From positions 1-64,000 of the forward strand of contig CBFGTC010000005.1 in NCBI GenBank assembly GCA_965651935.1: a stretch of DNA of 64,000 nt. Direction: 5' to 3'. Source of the DNA: JAFEDN01 sp965651935. GTDB lineage: Bacteria > Pseudomonadota > Gammaproteobacteria > Coxiellales > Coxiellaceae. The notes under the pieces are model-generated. The model was not told the origin of the DNA, did not search any database, and worked only from the letters and a program-made list of their open reading frames with translations. Shown in pieces: positions 41,850 to 51,515 of the stretch (positions are counted from its first letter, which is position 1; every line of letters starts with the position of its first letter). The translations under genes and the position numbers were made by a program.

Positions 41850-44800
41850 AAAAAAGCGGAAACCGAACGGGGTATTACCCGGGGGCTGGAGGATGGTGGA
41901 TGAGATAGAGGGATTCAATATTATTTGTATCAAATTTTGTATTTGCGCTTGACGTTGTCTATTCTGCTCGGCTATTGTCCTCATCAGGTTTTGCACTTGC
42001 TCCTCAAGTTTTCTATGCCGCTCGGCTACTTCGTCTTTTTCTTTTTGTCGTAGTGCTTCTTCTTCGTCTTTTTCTTTTTGTCGTAGTGCTTCTGCTTCGT
42101 CTTTTTCTTTTTGTCGTAGTGCTTCTGCTTCGTCTTTTTCTTTTTGTCGGCGTGCTTCTGCTTCGTCCATCTCTTTTTGAAAATCCAAGATCCATTGGAG
42201 GCTTGGTCTCCTTTTCCAACTAGAAGGGAAATGGGTGGGGGAGATGAAATCAGGATGTTGGATATGCCGTAGATGTTGCAGCACGAGGCGTGGGAAGAGG
42301 AATAGAATTTGAATTCTCCGCCGTAAGCCGCGCTCACGGGCTTCGGCACAGTCAGAGGCCCACTTTTTTGAGATAGACGGCTGATGTAAAGGTCGCTGAC
42401 GATAGTAAACGGGAAAATTTTCAACGATTTGTTTCCCTTGAATAATCAGGTTCATTTTTTCTTCTGATTGTTTCTTTACATGTTGGTAAAATTCAGATTT
42501 AACGTTGTCTGGGTTGGAAGTCGAGGGTAAATGGACAAGAAGGGGGGATTCATTAGTTAGGGAGTGCCGGCTATTGGCATACTTATCGAAATGAGCGGCC
42601 AATGTTAATTTCATCAGACCGGCATGCAGTTGCTTGGGTAAGTCAGTTTGGATGGTGGATTCATTGAGTAATTTTTCGAGATTGATATCAAAGAGGGCTG
42701 CCCATTCGACATGGACTAACCCCTTTTGGTTGAAAGTCTCTTCCCGGTTTTCGAACGCGGGGAGGGGAGCAAAGACTGAATCATCGAAAATATTCGCACC
42801 CTGGATAAAAATTTCCAATAAGAGGCTATGCCCTTTGGTGAGGAGCTTCACCTGTAAGTTAGCGCAGGACTCCACTCGATGAAGTTGTTCCAGGAGATTT
42901 TCGCTGCGGTTAATCCATTGTTTGCAATTGGAACAAAACTGCTGGAATCGGGATTGTAATTTGCTAGCGCCCCAATTTTTTTCTTCAAGTTTCCACGAGT
43001 TAAGGTCTTTATCAAGTTGGGAAAACTCCTGTTCAATCAGTTCCTGCAAAGTGGGGGGTGGCAAAGCAGTCTGCACCGGAATGGAGCAAGGCTGGCTAGA
43101 AGCGACAGGCTCCTGCGAAAGAGCGAGGGATTTCGATTCGGGGACTTCGGTCAGGTTTTTGGGGTCGAGAGGTGGCTCGGAAGAATGAGAAAAGAGGTTG
43201 GGAAGATTGGTTTGAGCAGGATAAGCCTCTTCGGGCAAAGGGATAGCGGGGGGTGGTGGGATAGAGGGTTTTTTGTCATTGGGTTTGATTTCTATTAAGC
43301 GTGGGAGCGTGTTGAGAATATTCGCTTCCCATTGGACAAGCTGTTGGTTGAATGGGGTAATATTCGTGACAGGGAAATCCTGACAGCATTCCCGCGCCAG
43401 TTGTCGCAAAGTATAAAATCCTGTTTGCAATGACAAGTACTGCTCCTCGCTCTGGGGCGACTTTTTCAAGTATGAGCGTTGATGTTTCACATAAGCTTGG
43501 CAGGCGGTGTGAAGATGCTGATAGAGCTGAGCGAGAGATTGCCATAATTTTTCTCGGAGGGCTTGCGGAGTTTCGACATGGAATGCGAGGGTGGAGGAAT
43601 CCTTAAGCTTCAGCCATTGATCATAGAGGATTTGATATTGTTTGATTTGGTCTATGCGTTTACGGTGAATCTGCTTCCAACGATCTAGGCGGAAATTGGG
43701 GAATGGGATGAAACGAGGGTAGCTAGCCGCCAGTTGCTGAAAAAAATTTTTTTGTTTCTGAAGTGGTAAGTAAGTATCTAAGCGTTTCGCTGTGTTTTCG
43801 CGCGATAGTAAGAATTGGCTGGGAAATAATTTCATGTCGCGTATCCTCATTTTGTTATAGGCATGGATCAGTTCAAAGTTGGGGTTGGGTAAAACAATGA
43901 GGCGCTTGATTAATTGCCGAAAGTATTGATCGTATTTTTCAGGTGGGGTATGCGCTCGCTTAGGGAGCGGCGGGTCAAATGCTGTCTGTTCTGATTCGGA
44001 TGCTTTCTTGTCAGGTAGGGGCCCCGGTTTGATCTCGGGCGCGCACGGCGCTTGCCGGCAGGATACATACTCGCAGAGTTGCTGGTAAAAAGTCCGCAAT
44101 CGTCCACAGCAAACAGCAAAGAAAGTGCGGAACCGCTGGGTAAAAGAGGGCGCAGAGAAGGGGGGAGGCAATTCAGAAGGGTAAGCCACCATAAGCCGTG
44201 TTTGAGGCAAGCGCAGGCCGCAAGCCTTAGCCCGCTGTTTAAGGCGGCGGATAGCGTGCCGTTGGCGCTTGATCCAGGCCCAGCGGCGAAAGACATCGGT
44301 TTCGTTGAGGATGGCTGACTGAAAAGCCAGATTCATCTGGTGATAATGCTGTACCACATTTTCAGTGAAAGCTGGCGATGCAGATGGGGGTTGAGCGAGC
44401 CTTTGCTGGGGTCGTAAATAGAGTTGTTCTCGCAAATAAGCGTAATGGTATTCCGCATCGAGAGCAAGTTTCTCAGGAGCTGTGAGAAAGTCGTGTTGAG
44501 GAAGTGTGGATGGATGCTTGGAGCGTGGTGCTTCGGTCACGGGTTGGCTAAGTGCGGAGGAGCGTTTTATGGCGCGGATTAAGGGTGAGAACCGAGGCAG
44601 TATGCGTTGAGCTACGCTTAAGTAATGCGATAGGTGTTGCTGGCGGAGCCAGAACAGCGAGGGGGAAGAGGTCTGTTTGAGTAAATTTAAGAAGAGGCTG
44701 AAGCGAACGTAAAAATACAATTCAATTTGAGTGACTTGAGAGGTAAGCCAACGGCGTTGCCATTGGAGCCAGAAAGGGATGCGTTGGTATTCGAGCACTT

Positions 44801-44984
44801 TGTGTTGCCATTCGATATCGGAGGCGGTTTGTCCGAGAAGGGAGATGAGAGCGCCTTCGGCCAGGCTGGCGTCTTTGGCGAGGGGCTGCCAGACTACTGG
44901 GAAGACGGAGGGATATTGAAGGCGTTTTTGACGGCGGAAAGTGCGGAGTTCGGATTCCAGTCGAGCCAGGTTGAGGGTAGCCAT
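41685..44984 (-). CDS. large hypothetical protein, 1099 aa, putative effector
   Basis: Not recognised. It is rich in Arg, Gln, Leu and Pro and mainly helical. Several Pro-rich linkers (about residues 170-180, 310-330, 580-680) separate helical blocks. Near residue 940 starts a coiled coil of 11-residue repeats (KDEAEALRQKE), then RHRKLEEQVQNLMRTIAEQ. The last 45 residues, a Ser-rich tail ending TSDNPTFSTTLG, are identical to the tail of the 2098-aa protein, although the rest of the two proteins is unrelated. There is no signal peptide or membrane helix. The base composition is visibly more GC-rich than in the neighbouring large gene, a sign of separate origin. It starts six bases after that gene's stop, so the two are co-transcribed. 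Confidence 0.75.
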   Translation of the reverse strand: MATLNLARLESELRTFRRQKRLQYPSVFPVVWQPLAKDASLAEGALISLLGQTASDIEWQHKVLEYQRIPFWLQWQRRWLTSQVTQIELYFYVRFSLFLNLLKQTSSPSLFWLRQQHLSHYLSVAQRILPRFSPLIRAIKRSSALSQPVTEAPRSKHPSTLPQHDFLTAPEKLALDAEYHYAYLREQLYLRPQQRLAQPPSASPAFTENVVQHYHQMNLAFQSAILNETDVFRRWAWIKRQRHAIRRLKQRAKACGLRLPQTRLMVAYPSELPPPFSAPSFTQRFRTFFAVCCGRLRTFYQQLCEYVSCRQAPCAPEIKPGPLPDKKASESEQTAFDPPLPKRAHTPPEKYDQYFRQLIKRLIVLPNPNFELIHAYNKMRIRDMKLFPSQFLLSRENTAKRLDTYLPLQKQKNFFQQLAASYPRFIPFPNFRLDRWKQIHRKRIDQIKQYQILYDQWLKLKDSSTLAFHVETPQALREKLWQSLAQLYQHLHTACQAYVKHQRSYLKKSPQSEEQYLSLQTGFYTLRQLARECCQDFPVTNITPFNQQLVQWEANILNTLPRLIEIKPNDKKPSIPPPPAIPLPEEAYPAQTNLPNLFSHSSEPPLDPKNLTEVPESKSLALSQEPVASSQPCSIPVQTALPPPTLQELIEQEFSQLDKDLNSWKLEEKNWGASKLQSRFQQFCSNCKQWINRSENLLEQLHRVESCANLQVKLLTKGHSLLLEIFIQGANIFDDSVFAPLPAFENREETFNQKGLVHVEWAALFDINLEKLLNESTIQTDLPKQLHAGLMKLTLAAHFDKYANSRHSLTNESPLLVHLPSTSNPDNVKSEFYQHVKKQSEEKMNLIIQGKQIVENFPVYYRQRPLHQPSISKKWASDCAEARERGLRRRIQILFLFPRLVLQHLRHIQHPDFISPTHFPSSWKRRPSLQWILDFQKEMDEAEARRQKEKDEAEALRQKEKDEAEALRQKEKDEEEALRQKEKDEVAERHRKLEEQVQNLMRTIAEQNRQRQAQIQNLIQIILNPSISSTILQPPGNTPFGFRFFTPLTQAPGSNSPPSLAPSSSSASSSSSMFSSTTSSTSEATGMTSDNPTFSTTLG
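42031..42175. repeat. 33-bp tandem repeats inside the 1099-aa gene
   Basis: At least four units with period 33, starting at 42031, 42064, 42097 and 42130, and a degenerate fifth at 42163. Each encodes an 11-residue coiled-coil unit (KDEAEALRQKE). The corresponding part of the 2098-aa gene near 45.3 kb has the same period with more changes. Confidence 0.85.
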
Positions 44985-45155
44985 AATGGTTTATCCTAAT
45001 GTTGTACTGAAAGTGGGGTTATCTGAAGTCATCCCCGTGGCCTCTGATGTGGAGGAAGTTGTGGATGAAAACATCGAGGAGGAGGAAGAGGCGCTGCTGG
45101 AAGAGGGGGCTAAGGAGGGTGGTGAGTTGCTGCCAGGCGCTTGGGTTAGTGGAGT
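44817..45155. repeat. 339-bp direct repeat, right copy
   Basis: Partner of 41511-41849, about 99% identical. On the minus strand it holds the last 55 codons or so of the 2098-aa gene, the 6-base gap and the first 56 codons of the 1099-aa gene. Looser similarity continues to its right through the coiled-coil part (to about 45380). Confidence 0.93.
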
Positions 45156-48100
45156 TGAGATAGGGGGATTCAACGTCATTTGTATCAAATTTTTTATTTG
45201 CGCTTGAAATTCTCTAGTCTGCTCGGCTATTGTAGCCATCAGGTTTTGCACTTGCTCCTCAAGTTTTTTATTCTGCTTGGCAGCTTCGGCTTTTTCTTTT
45301 TGTCGTAGTGCTTCAGCTTCTGCTTTTTCTTTTTGTTGTAGTGCTTCAGTTTCTGCTTTCTCTTTTTGTCGAAGTTCCTCAGCGTCTTTTTTTTCTTTTT
45401 CATATTTGTCATCCCGTATTTTCCAATCTTGACGAAGTTTATTGACGGCTTCTATTAAGTTAGAATTTTCATTTGTTAATTTTTTGAGTTCATTGTCTTT
45501 TTCTTCCAAGCTTTCTTGAAGTTTACGAATTAGATTATCTTTATCATCATCGATTTTTTTAACTATGTATGTATATGTCAATGGCAGTGTAATTGGGAAA
45601 TGGTCCGAAGCGTTAGATTCAACTAAAGCAGGAAGATCCTCATTAAAACTAATCACGGGTGCGGAAAGGTAATAGGGCGTCACTCGGCAATGACATAAGC
45701 TGGCGATTTGTTTTACAATTTCGGGATTATTAGTATAATCAAAAATAGTCAAAGCAGCGGGTGTGTGACCATTTTTATGCGTTATATTTAAAACTTCAGT
45801 TAAAAAGAAATTTAATTTTTCGATATCCAATGCTTCCCAGTTCATATTCGTGTTAATTATGTTTTTTATTTCAATGGCGCCTTCCACCATTTTTCCCTTT
45901 TTATTAAGAGTCTTGTATGCCAGATTATTTAAATCCGTTTTTTCAAAATACAAAACACCGGACTTAAGGGTTGAGTTTAACGTTTTTGGCATTGGTTTAA
46001 TTTTGAATCTGGTTAGATACCAAGGATCAATGATCGAAGATAAAACTTTTTTGTGAGAAGTATGTCCAGCTTTAGAGGCGGCTTGCAAAATCGTCTCCTT
46101 TAGCGGAATCAAATGAGCTAAATCAAAGGGAGTGGGAGCTTTTATCTGTGTTGGAAAGTTCTTTACCTCATTATCAATAGAGATCTTGGTGCTATAAGCA
46201 ATATTGCCTTGTATTACATTTAAGTATAATTTGCCAAATTCCAATTTTTCATTTTTCGTTGGCGTCAAACTTAGCTCATACTCTTTGCGAAATTTAGCAT
46301 GATACCAGGTGGTGTTATTGATCCATTGTGCGTCTACTGTGAAGTTGTCAGCATTGGGAATAAGGTAGATCACGTCTTTCCGTGGTGGAAGTGTATTATC
46401 TTCTAGTTTCAATAGATGGGTGTCATTACAAATTTCAATAAAACGGATCGGTTCGCCTTCAGGAGCAATTTGTTTCATTAGCTTATGCGCTTGTTTGGCA
46501 ATTTTCAATAACATCGAATCTCCGCCTTGCCTTATACCACGGTAGCCTGAGGGAAAGCTTCTTTGGGATATAATTTTGCATATTTCCACTCGCAGGACCT
46601 GATCATTTTGCTGATTCACCCTCTTCAAATATTCATCCAGGACATGGATGACTATTTTTATACGATGTGCTTTCCCTTCTTTAATGCCCGAAAATCTAAT
46701 TGGACTTTGCATCTGTTGTGTGGAAGCTTGCAGAAATTGAATCAGGCCGTTGATGACGACGTAACTGACTTCAGTCTCCAGTGGTAAATTTTGAAAACCA
46801 GCCAGCAATAATTCGTAGTCTAAATTCAATTTTTGGCTCTCATGTTCACTGTCTAACAAATCGGTTAATTTAGCGAAATGCCAAGGGGTAAAATTTTGTT
46901 TGTTTAAAGCGGTAAAACACGCCTCGCGTATAAAAAGCTCTTGAATAATCTTTAACCATTCATTAAGCGATTTTGGCTCTTGAACGTAAGCTTGCCGGTA
47001 TCGCAATAAAGCCACGTGGAGTAAAGTATTTCCTGTTGATAGTTCGCGAATATGCTTCAATGGGGAAAAATCAATTTCGGTAGACAGTATCGATTTCATT
47101 AAACGGGTCAACGAAGATTCTGAAAAATTGAGCCAAACAGGTAAATAATTATCTTTAGTTAAATATTGTTTAAGCCAGGTAATGGAATCGTTTTGGTAAG
47201 TATGGCATAAATCCGCCGGTTTAATTAAAACCGGTTGAGAAGAAGGATAGGTTTTTTTGATTTCTTTACGTGTCAGCATATCATCCAAAGTTTCTTCCGA
47301 GTCAGGATGGCGCCACTTAGTATTCACACTATGTTCAAAACGTTGAGCCATTTTTTTCAAGTACCCGTCTTGAGTAAAATTATCCAATGCGATTTGACGC
47401 GCCAGCATATTCTTAAACGAATCTTCGGGATGATGATGCCGGAAGCCGGTTTTTATTTCTTGGTTAATTTGGTTAACCAGGCATCTCCAATTCCAATTCT
47501 GAGAAAAATTATAAAACATGACATGATTTAGGAATTGAGAAATAAAACGCAATAATAAGTTAATTCGTTTTTCATGATGAATATGAATAAAATTATTGAC
47601 TATATCCAAAAAAAAGTGCTCAAAATGGGAGGAAGATTGCTTATCGGCTTGGTGCTTTAAGCCTTTTTTAATCTGTGCAGAGTAATCAATTTTAATAATT
47701 TGAAATAGGTGTTCACGCATTTTTTCCCTTAGTGAGAAAGAAACCGCACTTCGTTCTTCAAAATCGGACTTTAACCATTCTGCCTTTGCTTTTATCAGTC
47801 GATTTTGCCAATGTCGCGCCATTGCTTCTGGGTCATTAAGCAGGAAAGAATTTATGTTCATTTTTTCTAATAATCCTTCCATTAACCCCTGTGTCCGTTT
47901 TAAATTTTGAATTTGAATATCTTTTTTAAAATCATTTTCATCAGAATATTTATCTTCCTCTATTGAGTTTTCTGATTCGCCGCACAATATTTCTAACTCT
48001 GACTTCGTCTTCTGCCATGTTTCCTGCCATTTGAATTCAGCATATTTCATGATCCTCTGGTTATCTTCAATTTCTAATTTAGCAATATAATCAATTAACG

Positions 48101-51100
48101 CCTGAAGAATTTGTCCTTCATATTTTTTGATGACCGCAATATCACTAGCAGGATTTATCCAGCCTGCGCCACTCGCGTATTTTTGTAAGGGCGGCCCTAA
48201 TAATGTTTTTATCCAGGGGAAATATTCTTTTTGGGCTGCGGCCCGAAGGAAGGCATCAACAGTTAAATAAAAAAATTGTTCCGCCCAGTTTTTGCGTTTT
48301 TTTTGTTTCATATTATGATTGACGTGATACAAAATTCTGGGAAATTTGGGGAAATGCGCCTTTTTTGCCGCGATTTCCTCGTAAACTGCATCGGGTATCT
48401 TTTCGCTGCTGACAGTAGTTTGTGCAACATTAAAAAAGTGATGCCATTTTTTGGAAGCTATTTCACGATAGATTTTACTAAGCGCTTGATTTTTGGGTAA
48501 TAAGCGGTAATAACGCTGGATATTTAATCGTTCATAATGGTTTTGTCCATCAAATTGAACGGCGATGGTAATTTTTTCATCCTCATTGAAAATCTCGGGT
48601 GTGGCGCCCGCACAAGGATAGTATAGTACTCTAACCTGGAATGCCTTAGCGATAAGCGCCAATTCACAAGGTAACAACCAAGTGCGTGGTTGACACACAA
48701 AATTAAGGTATTCGTTGCGAATTTCCTCGGAAATTCGGGTAGACCAATCAAACTCCTGCAATTGATTGTATTTTTGAAACGTGGCCCACAATTCCGGTAA
48801 TGATAACATTCGTGCGCTTAAGGTGCTGCTTTCGGCGTTCAATGCGCTATGAAATTGATGTAAAAACGAGTTTGAATTCGTCAGTCCATGGTTTTTTTCG
48901 ATGTAATTTACAATTAAAGAGTACTGATTTATTTTTTGATGAAGTCTCTGCCAATTTTCTCTTTGTTTTTCATCATGGGTTAAACAAAAGCGCTGATATT
49001 CTTTTTGCAGGCTTTGGGTATGTTGCCCGGCATTTCCGCCAGCCATGATCAACGCGGTAATCCCCTCGGTGACGAGTTTTTTTACTTCTAGAGAGTTACT
49101 TTGTTCTAATAGGAATTTTTTTAGTTCTTCCCGGCGCTGAATGACTTCTTGACAATAAATCTGCCCAGAGTCGGGATCCCAGCTACCTAGAATGGCATGC
49201 AAAGCACAATCCCCTCCGGCACAGGTTTTCATTGGAAGCGGACGAAAACCTTTTTGAGATAAGGCCATTGGAGAATCTTTTTCTTCCTCTTTAAGTTCCC
49301 ATTTTAAATCGGGCTGGTTATCGAGTTTTTCCGATAATTGCCATTTTCCATATTTCACTTGGCCATAAATAAAAAATCCGTCATCTTTATGAACTAAAAA
49401 GGGCAAGTTGTCGGCGGTATTTTTAATAATCTGCTTTCTGATTGTTGGCATATGCTCTAGGTCTTCATCGCGAATGAATACGGCATGGAAATCGTATTCA
49501 TGGGGATAGGTTATTTTAAGTTCTAGCTCTGGAAACGTTAAATCCTGGAAAACTTTTGCATTTAAATTGGTTGTTATATGCCAATTGCCTTGTTCATTCC
49601 GTCCATAAAGTGAAAAATTCTGATTTTGCTTGATTAACGTAGGCTGGGTAAAGTGTTTAAAAAAATCGACATCAACGTTTATATCTGGCTCAAGGGACAT
49701 TAATTGGAAGTCACAATCTTCTAGTCCTAAAGGTAGGGGTTTTTTATCAAAACGGCTTTGATAATAAGGCTTTTGCGATTCCGCTTTTAAGATATGAAAC
49801 GTGGTTAAGCCACACAACATCGTGATTTGTTGGACTTGTAACAAATCCTGCACCACGATTTTGTTACTCTTGGCAGTGGGAAAGGTGAGTTGGATTTCTT
49901 GTAAATAGGTTAAGAGCGCTTGACAGGCCGTTCCGTTAACGTAGGTTATTTTATTGCCGTCTTTTATAATAATTTCGGACACTTCTTTGCTGATTGACTG
50001 ATAAAGTTCTAAAGTTTTAGGAGAGGATTTTTTCTCGTTTTCGTTTAAAGCCGGCTCTCCGGTTTGTAAAATGATTTTTTCATAAGGACTGACGGCCAAT
50101 AAATGTATTGTTGTTAACACTTCTGCGGATGAAACGAAATCTGGATTAAAGTAATGAATAGGTTGAATTTTTTTGGAGTTGATACGCTGCCAAATCACCA
50201 AAATTTTCGGATCACAGCTCGCAGCCGCATCTATCAGTGAAGCTAAGGCAGTGGTCTTCCCCTCCGAATTTTTACTTGATAGAAGCGCCAGTTGAGGAGG
50301 CATGTTTTTAATCTCAGTCAAAGAATTTATCTCTTTGTTAGTTGGTTTATTTTTATTATTTTTGTCTGAGATGGCATCCTGATTTTGTTTTAAAAATTGT
50401 TGTACCTGGTCTTTGGTATATAGGGAAGGAAAAAGCGCCTTTGATTCCTGAGAGGCATCGTCTGGCATTGATTTATTATAGAGACACCAGCCTATCGTAG
50501 GATTTTTATAGATAATTTCTGATGTGTTTGTCGGGTCAAGTATGACCTTGCTTTTGGCCTCTTCTAATTGTGAAGAATCCACAACCAGAATGCGAGCGCC
50601 TAATTTATTGCCTAAAAATGCTTTGATAACTGAGGCGGAAGTTAAAAAATGCTGTAAATCCTGTTTTGCATTTTGTAATGCCATCCACCGGCCCATAAAC
50701 TGGATATAATCTTCTTGTTCTAGGATGGATTTGTCGGGATAGCGATAAAGTAAGTAAATAAATGCATAACCTTGTAATGAACGTAATTGCGTCGCATTGA
50801 GTGCGGATAATTTTTTTTCTTCGCATTGGTTTATTTTTTGCGCAATGACCGATTTGATATCTTTTAAGTCGATCTGGTGATCGGGAAACTCTTTGGCATC
50901 AAAAGTATTTGCTGTCTGAATTTCCATAAAAATTTTTTTAACTAAATGCAAAAAGTGCGTTTCTGTTGCCCTGACCTTTTCCGATAACTCAGCTATTTTG
51001 GCTAGTAGAGATGAACCCAATGGTAAACTATGGTGTTGATAATGATAGAAAATTTCTTCAGCAATGATGTCGTCAATGTATGCTTGAGACTCTTTACGTT

Positions 51101-51287
51101 TTTGAATTATTTCTTTCACATCTAAAAGATCGCTCACAGGATCAGCTGAATTGATGATGAACCGCTTTAACCCGAGAATTTTTTCTGAATCAAGGCTTAA
51201 AGCGTCGGTTAATGATTGATTTTCTTTTATAATAGAAAACTGATATCGAGTTTGGTTGACAACCCCGGTGAGTTTATATCTCATCAT
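44991..51287 (-). CDS. large putative effector, 2098 aa, with OTU-like cysteine protease domain
   Basis: The OTU-like domain covers residues about 685-920: the catalytic Cys is in CAGGDCALHAILGSW and the His in VQFDGQNHYERL, with LLPCELALIAKAFQVRVLYY before it. The same order and wording occur in the giant protein at 9.3-19.6 kb (LLPSELAIVAHIFKVLVIYH), so these are paralogues. Here the usual Asp-Gly-Asn-Cys reads Gly-Gly-Asp-Cys. Before the domain are two GxW-type modules near 546 and 626. Later there are ankyrin-like pieces (GNTLLHVALLRYR, NGHTPAALTIFDY). Near 1960-2040 is a coiled coil with KAEAEALRQKE repeats, followed by the Ser-rich tail shared with the 1099-aa protein. A deubiquitinase-type host effector is inferred. 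Two adjacent ATGs (51287, 51284) follow AGGAG. Confidence 0.85.
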   Translation of the reverse strand: MMRYKLTGVVNQTRYQFSIIKENQSLTDALSLDSEKILGLKRFIINSADPVSDLLDVKEIIQKRKESQAYIDDIIAEEIFYHYQHHSLPLGSSLLAKIAELSEKVRATETHFLHLVKKIFMEIQTANTFDAKEFPDHQIDLKDIKSVIAQKINQCEEKKLSALNATQLRSLQGYAFIYLLYRYPDKSILEQEDYIQFMGRWMALQNAKQDLQHFLTSASVIKAFLGNKLGARILVVDSSQLEEAKSKVILDPTNTSEIIYKNPTIGWCLYNKSMPDDASQESKALFPSLYTKDQVQQFLKQNQDAISDKNNKNKPTNKEINSLTEIKNMPPQLALLSSKNSEGKTTALASLIDAAASCDPKILVIWQRINSKKIQPIHYFNPDFVSSAEVLTTIHLLAVSPYEKIILQTGEPALNENEKKSSPKTLELYQSISKEVSEIIIKDGNKITYVNGTACQALLTYLQEIQLTFPTAKSNKIVVQDLLQVQQITMLCGLTTFHILKAESQKPYYQSRFDKKPLPLGLEDCDFQLMSLEPDINVDVDFFKHFTQPTLIKQNQNFSLYGRNEQGNWHITTNLNAKVFQDLTFPELELKITYPHEYDFHAVFIRDEDLEHMPTIRKQIIKNTADNLPFLVHKDDGFFIYGQVKYGKWQLSEKLDNQPDLKWELKEEEKDSPMALSQKGFRPLPMKTCAGGDCALHAILGSWDPDSGQIYCQEVIQRREELKKFLLEQSNSLEVKKLVTEGITALIMAGGNAGQHTQSLQKEYQRFCLTHDEKQRENWQRLHQKINQYSLIVNYIEKNHGLTNSNSFLHQFHSALNAESSTLSARMLSLPELWATFQKYNQLQEFDWSTRISEEIRNEYLNFVCQPRTWLLPCELALIAKAFQVRVLYYPCAGATPEIFNEDEKITIAVQFDGQNHYERLNIQRYYRLLPKNQALSKIYREIASKKWHHFFNVAQTTVSSEKIPDAVYEEIAAKKAHFPKFPRILYHVNHNMKQKKRKNWAEQFFYLTVDAFLRAAAQKEYFPWIKTLLGPPLQKYASGAGWINPASDIAVIKKYEGQILQALIDYIAKLEIEDNQRIMKYAEFKWQETWQKTKSELEILCGESENSIEEDKYSDENDFKKDIQIQNLKRTQGLMEGLLEKMNINSFLLNDPEAMARHWQNRLIKAKAEWLKSDFEERSAVSFSLREKMREHLFQIIKIDYSAQIKKGLKHQADKQSSSHFEHFFLDIVNNFIHIHHEKRINLLLRFISQFLNHVMFYNFSQNWNWRCLVNQINQEIKTGFRHHHPEDSFKNMLARQIALDNFTQDGYLKKMAQRFEHSVNTKWRHPDSEETLDDMLTRKEIKKTYPSSQPVLIKPADLCHTYQNDSITWLKQYLTKDNYLPVWLNFSESSLTRLMKSILSTEIDFSPLKHIRELSTGNTLLHVALLRYRQAYVQEPKSLNEWLKIIQELFIREACFTALNKQNFTPWHFAKLTDLLDSEHESQKLNLDYELLLAGFQNLPLETEVSYVVINGLIQFLQASTQQMQSPIRFSGIKEGKAHRIKIVIHVLDEYLKRVNQQNDQVLRVEICKIISQRSFPSGYRGIRQGGDSMLLKIAKQAHKLMKQIAPEGEPIRFIEICNDTHLLKLEDNTLPPRKDVIYLIPNADNFTVDAQWINNTTWYHAKFRKEYELSLTPTKNEKLEFGKLYLNVIQGNIAYSTKISIDNEVKNFPTQIKAPTPFDLAHLIPLKETILQAASKAGHTSHKKVLSSIIDPWYLTRFKIKPMPKTLNSTLKSGVLYFEKTDLNNLAYKTLNKKGKMVEGAIEIKNIINTNMNWEALDIEKLNFFLTEVLNITHKNGHTPAALTIFDYTNNPEIVKQIASLCHCRVTPYYLSAPVISFNEDLPALVESNASDHFPITLPLTYTYIVKKIDDDKDNLIRKLQESLEEKDNELKKLTNENSNLIEAVNKLRQDWKIRDDKYEKEKKDAEELRQKEKAETEALQQKEKAEAEALRQKEKAEAAKQNKKLEEQVQNLMATIAEQTREFQAQIKNLIQMTLNPPISTPLTQAPGSNSPPSLAPSSSSASSSSSMFSSTTSSTSEATGMTSDNPTFSTTLG

Positions 51288-51515
51288 TCTGCTCCTGAAT
51301 TAAATTTTATTTTTGGAAGCTTTGTTGCGTATATAATATAATAAATTAATATACTTATTTGTGAGATTTTTCTTTTTGACCTGTAGGAAATTTTGAATTC
51401 ATGAGGAGGAGGATCTAAACTTCTGGTGCCTGTCGTCGATTATCACTCCGCCATGTCGTCCCGCAGCTTATTGCTTTTATCCTCGCCTTCGCAATCCCGC
51501 TGGTAATTTGAGAGA

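Noticed and set aside
42031..42175. CRISPR-like array
   Set aside because: The units are contiguous 33-bp copies without unique spacers, and they keep the reading frame of a coiled coil.
41975..42424. Low-complexity ORFs on both strands across the 33-bp repeats
   Set aside because: They are alternative frames of tandem repeats (Leu/Phe/Val or Lys/Arg/Thr runs) inside the 1099-aa gene.
50230..50300. Walker A-like NSEGKTT in the 2098-aa protein
   Set aside because: The spacing does not fit GxxxxGK[ST] and no other ATPase motif follows.
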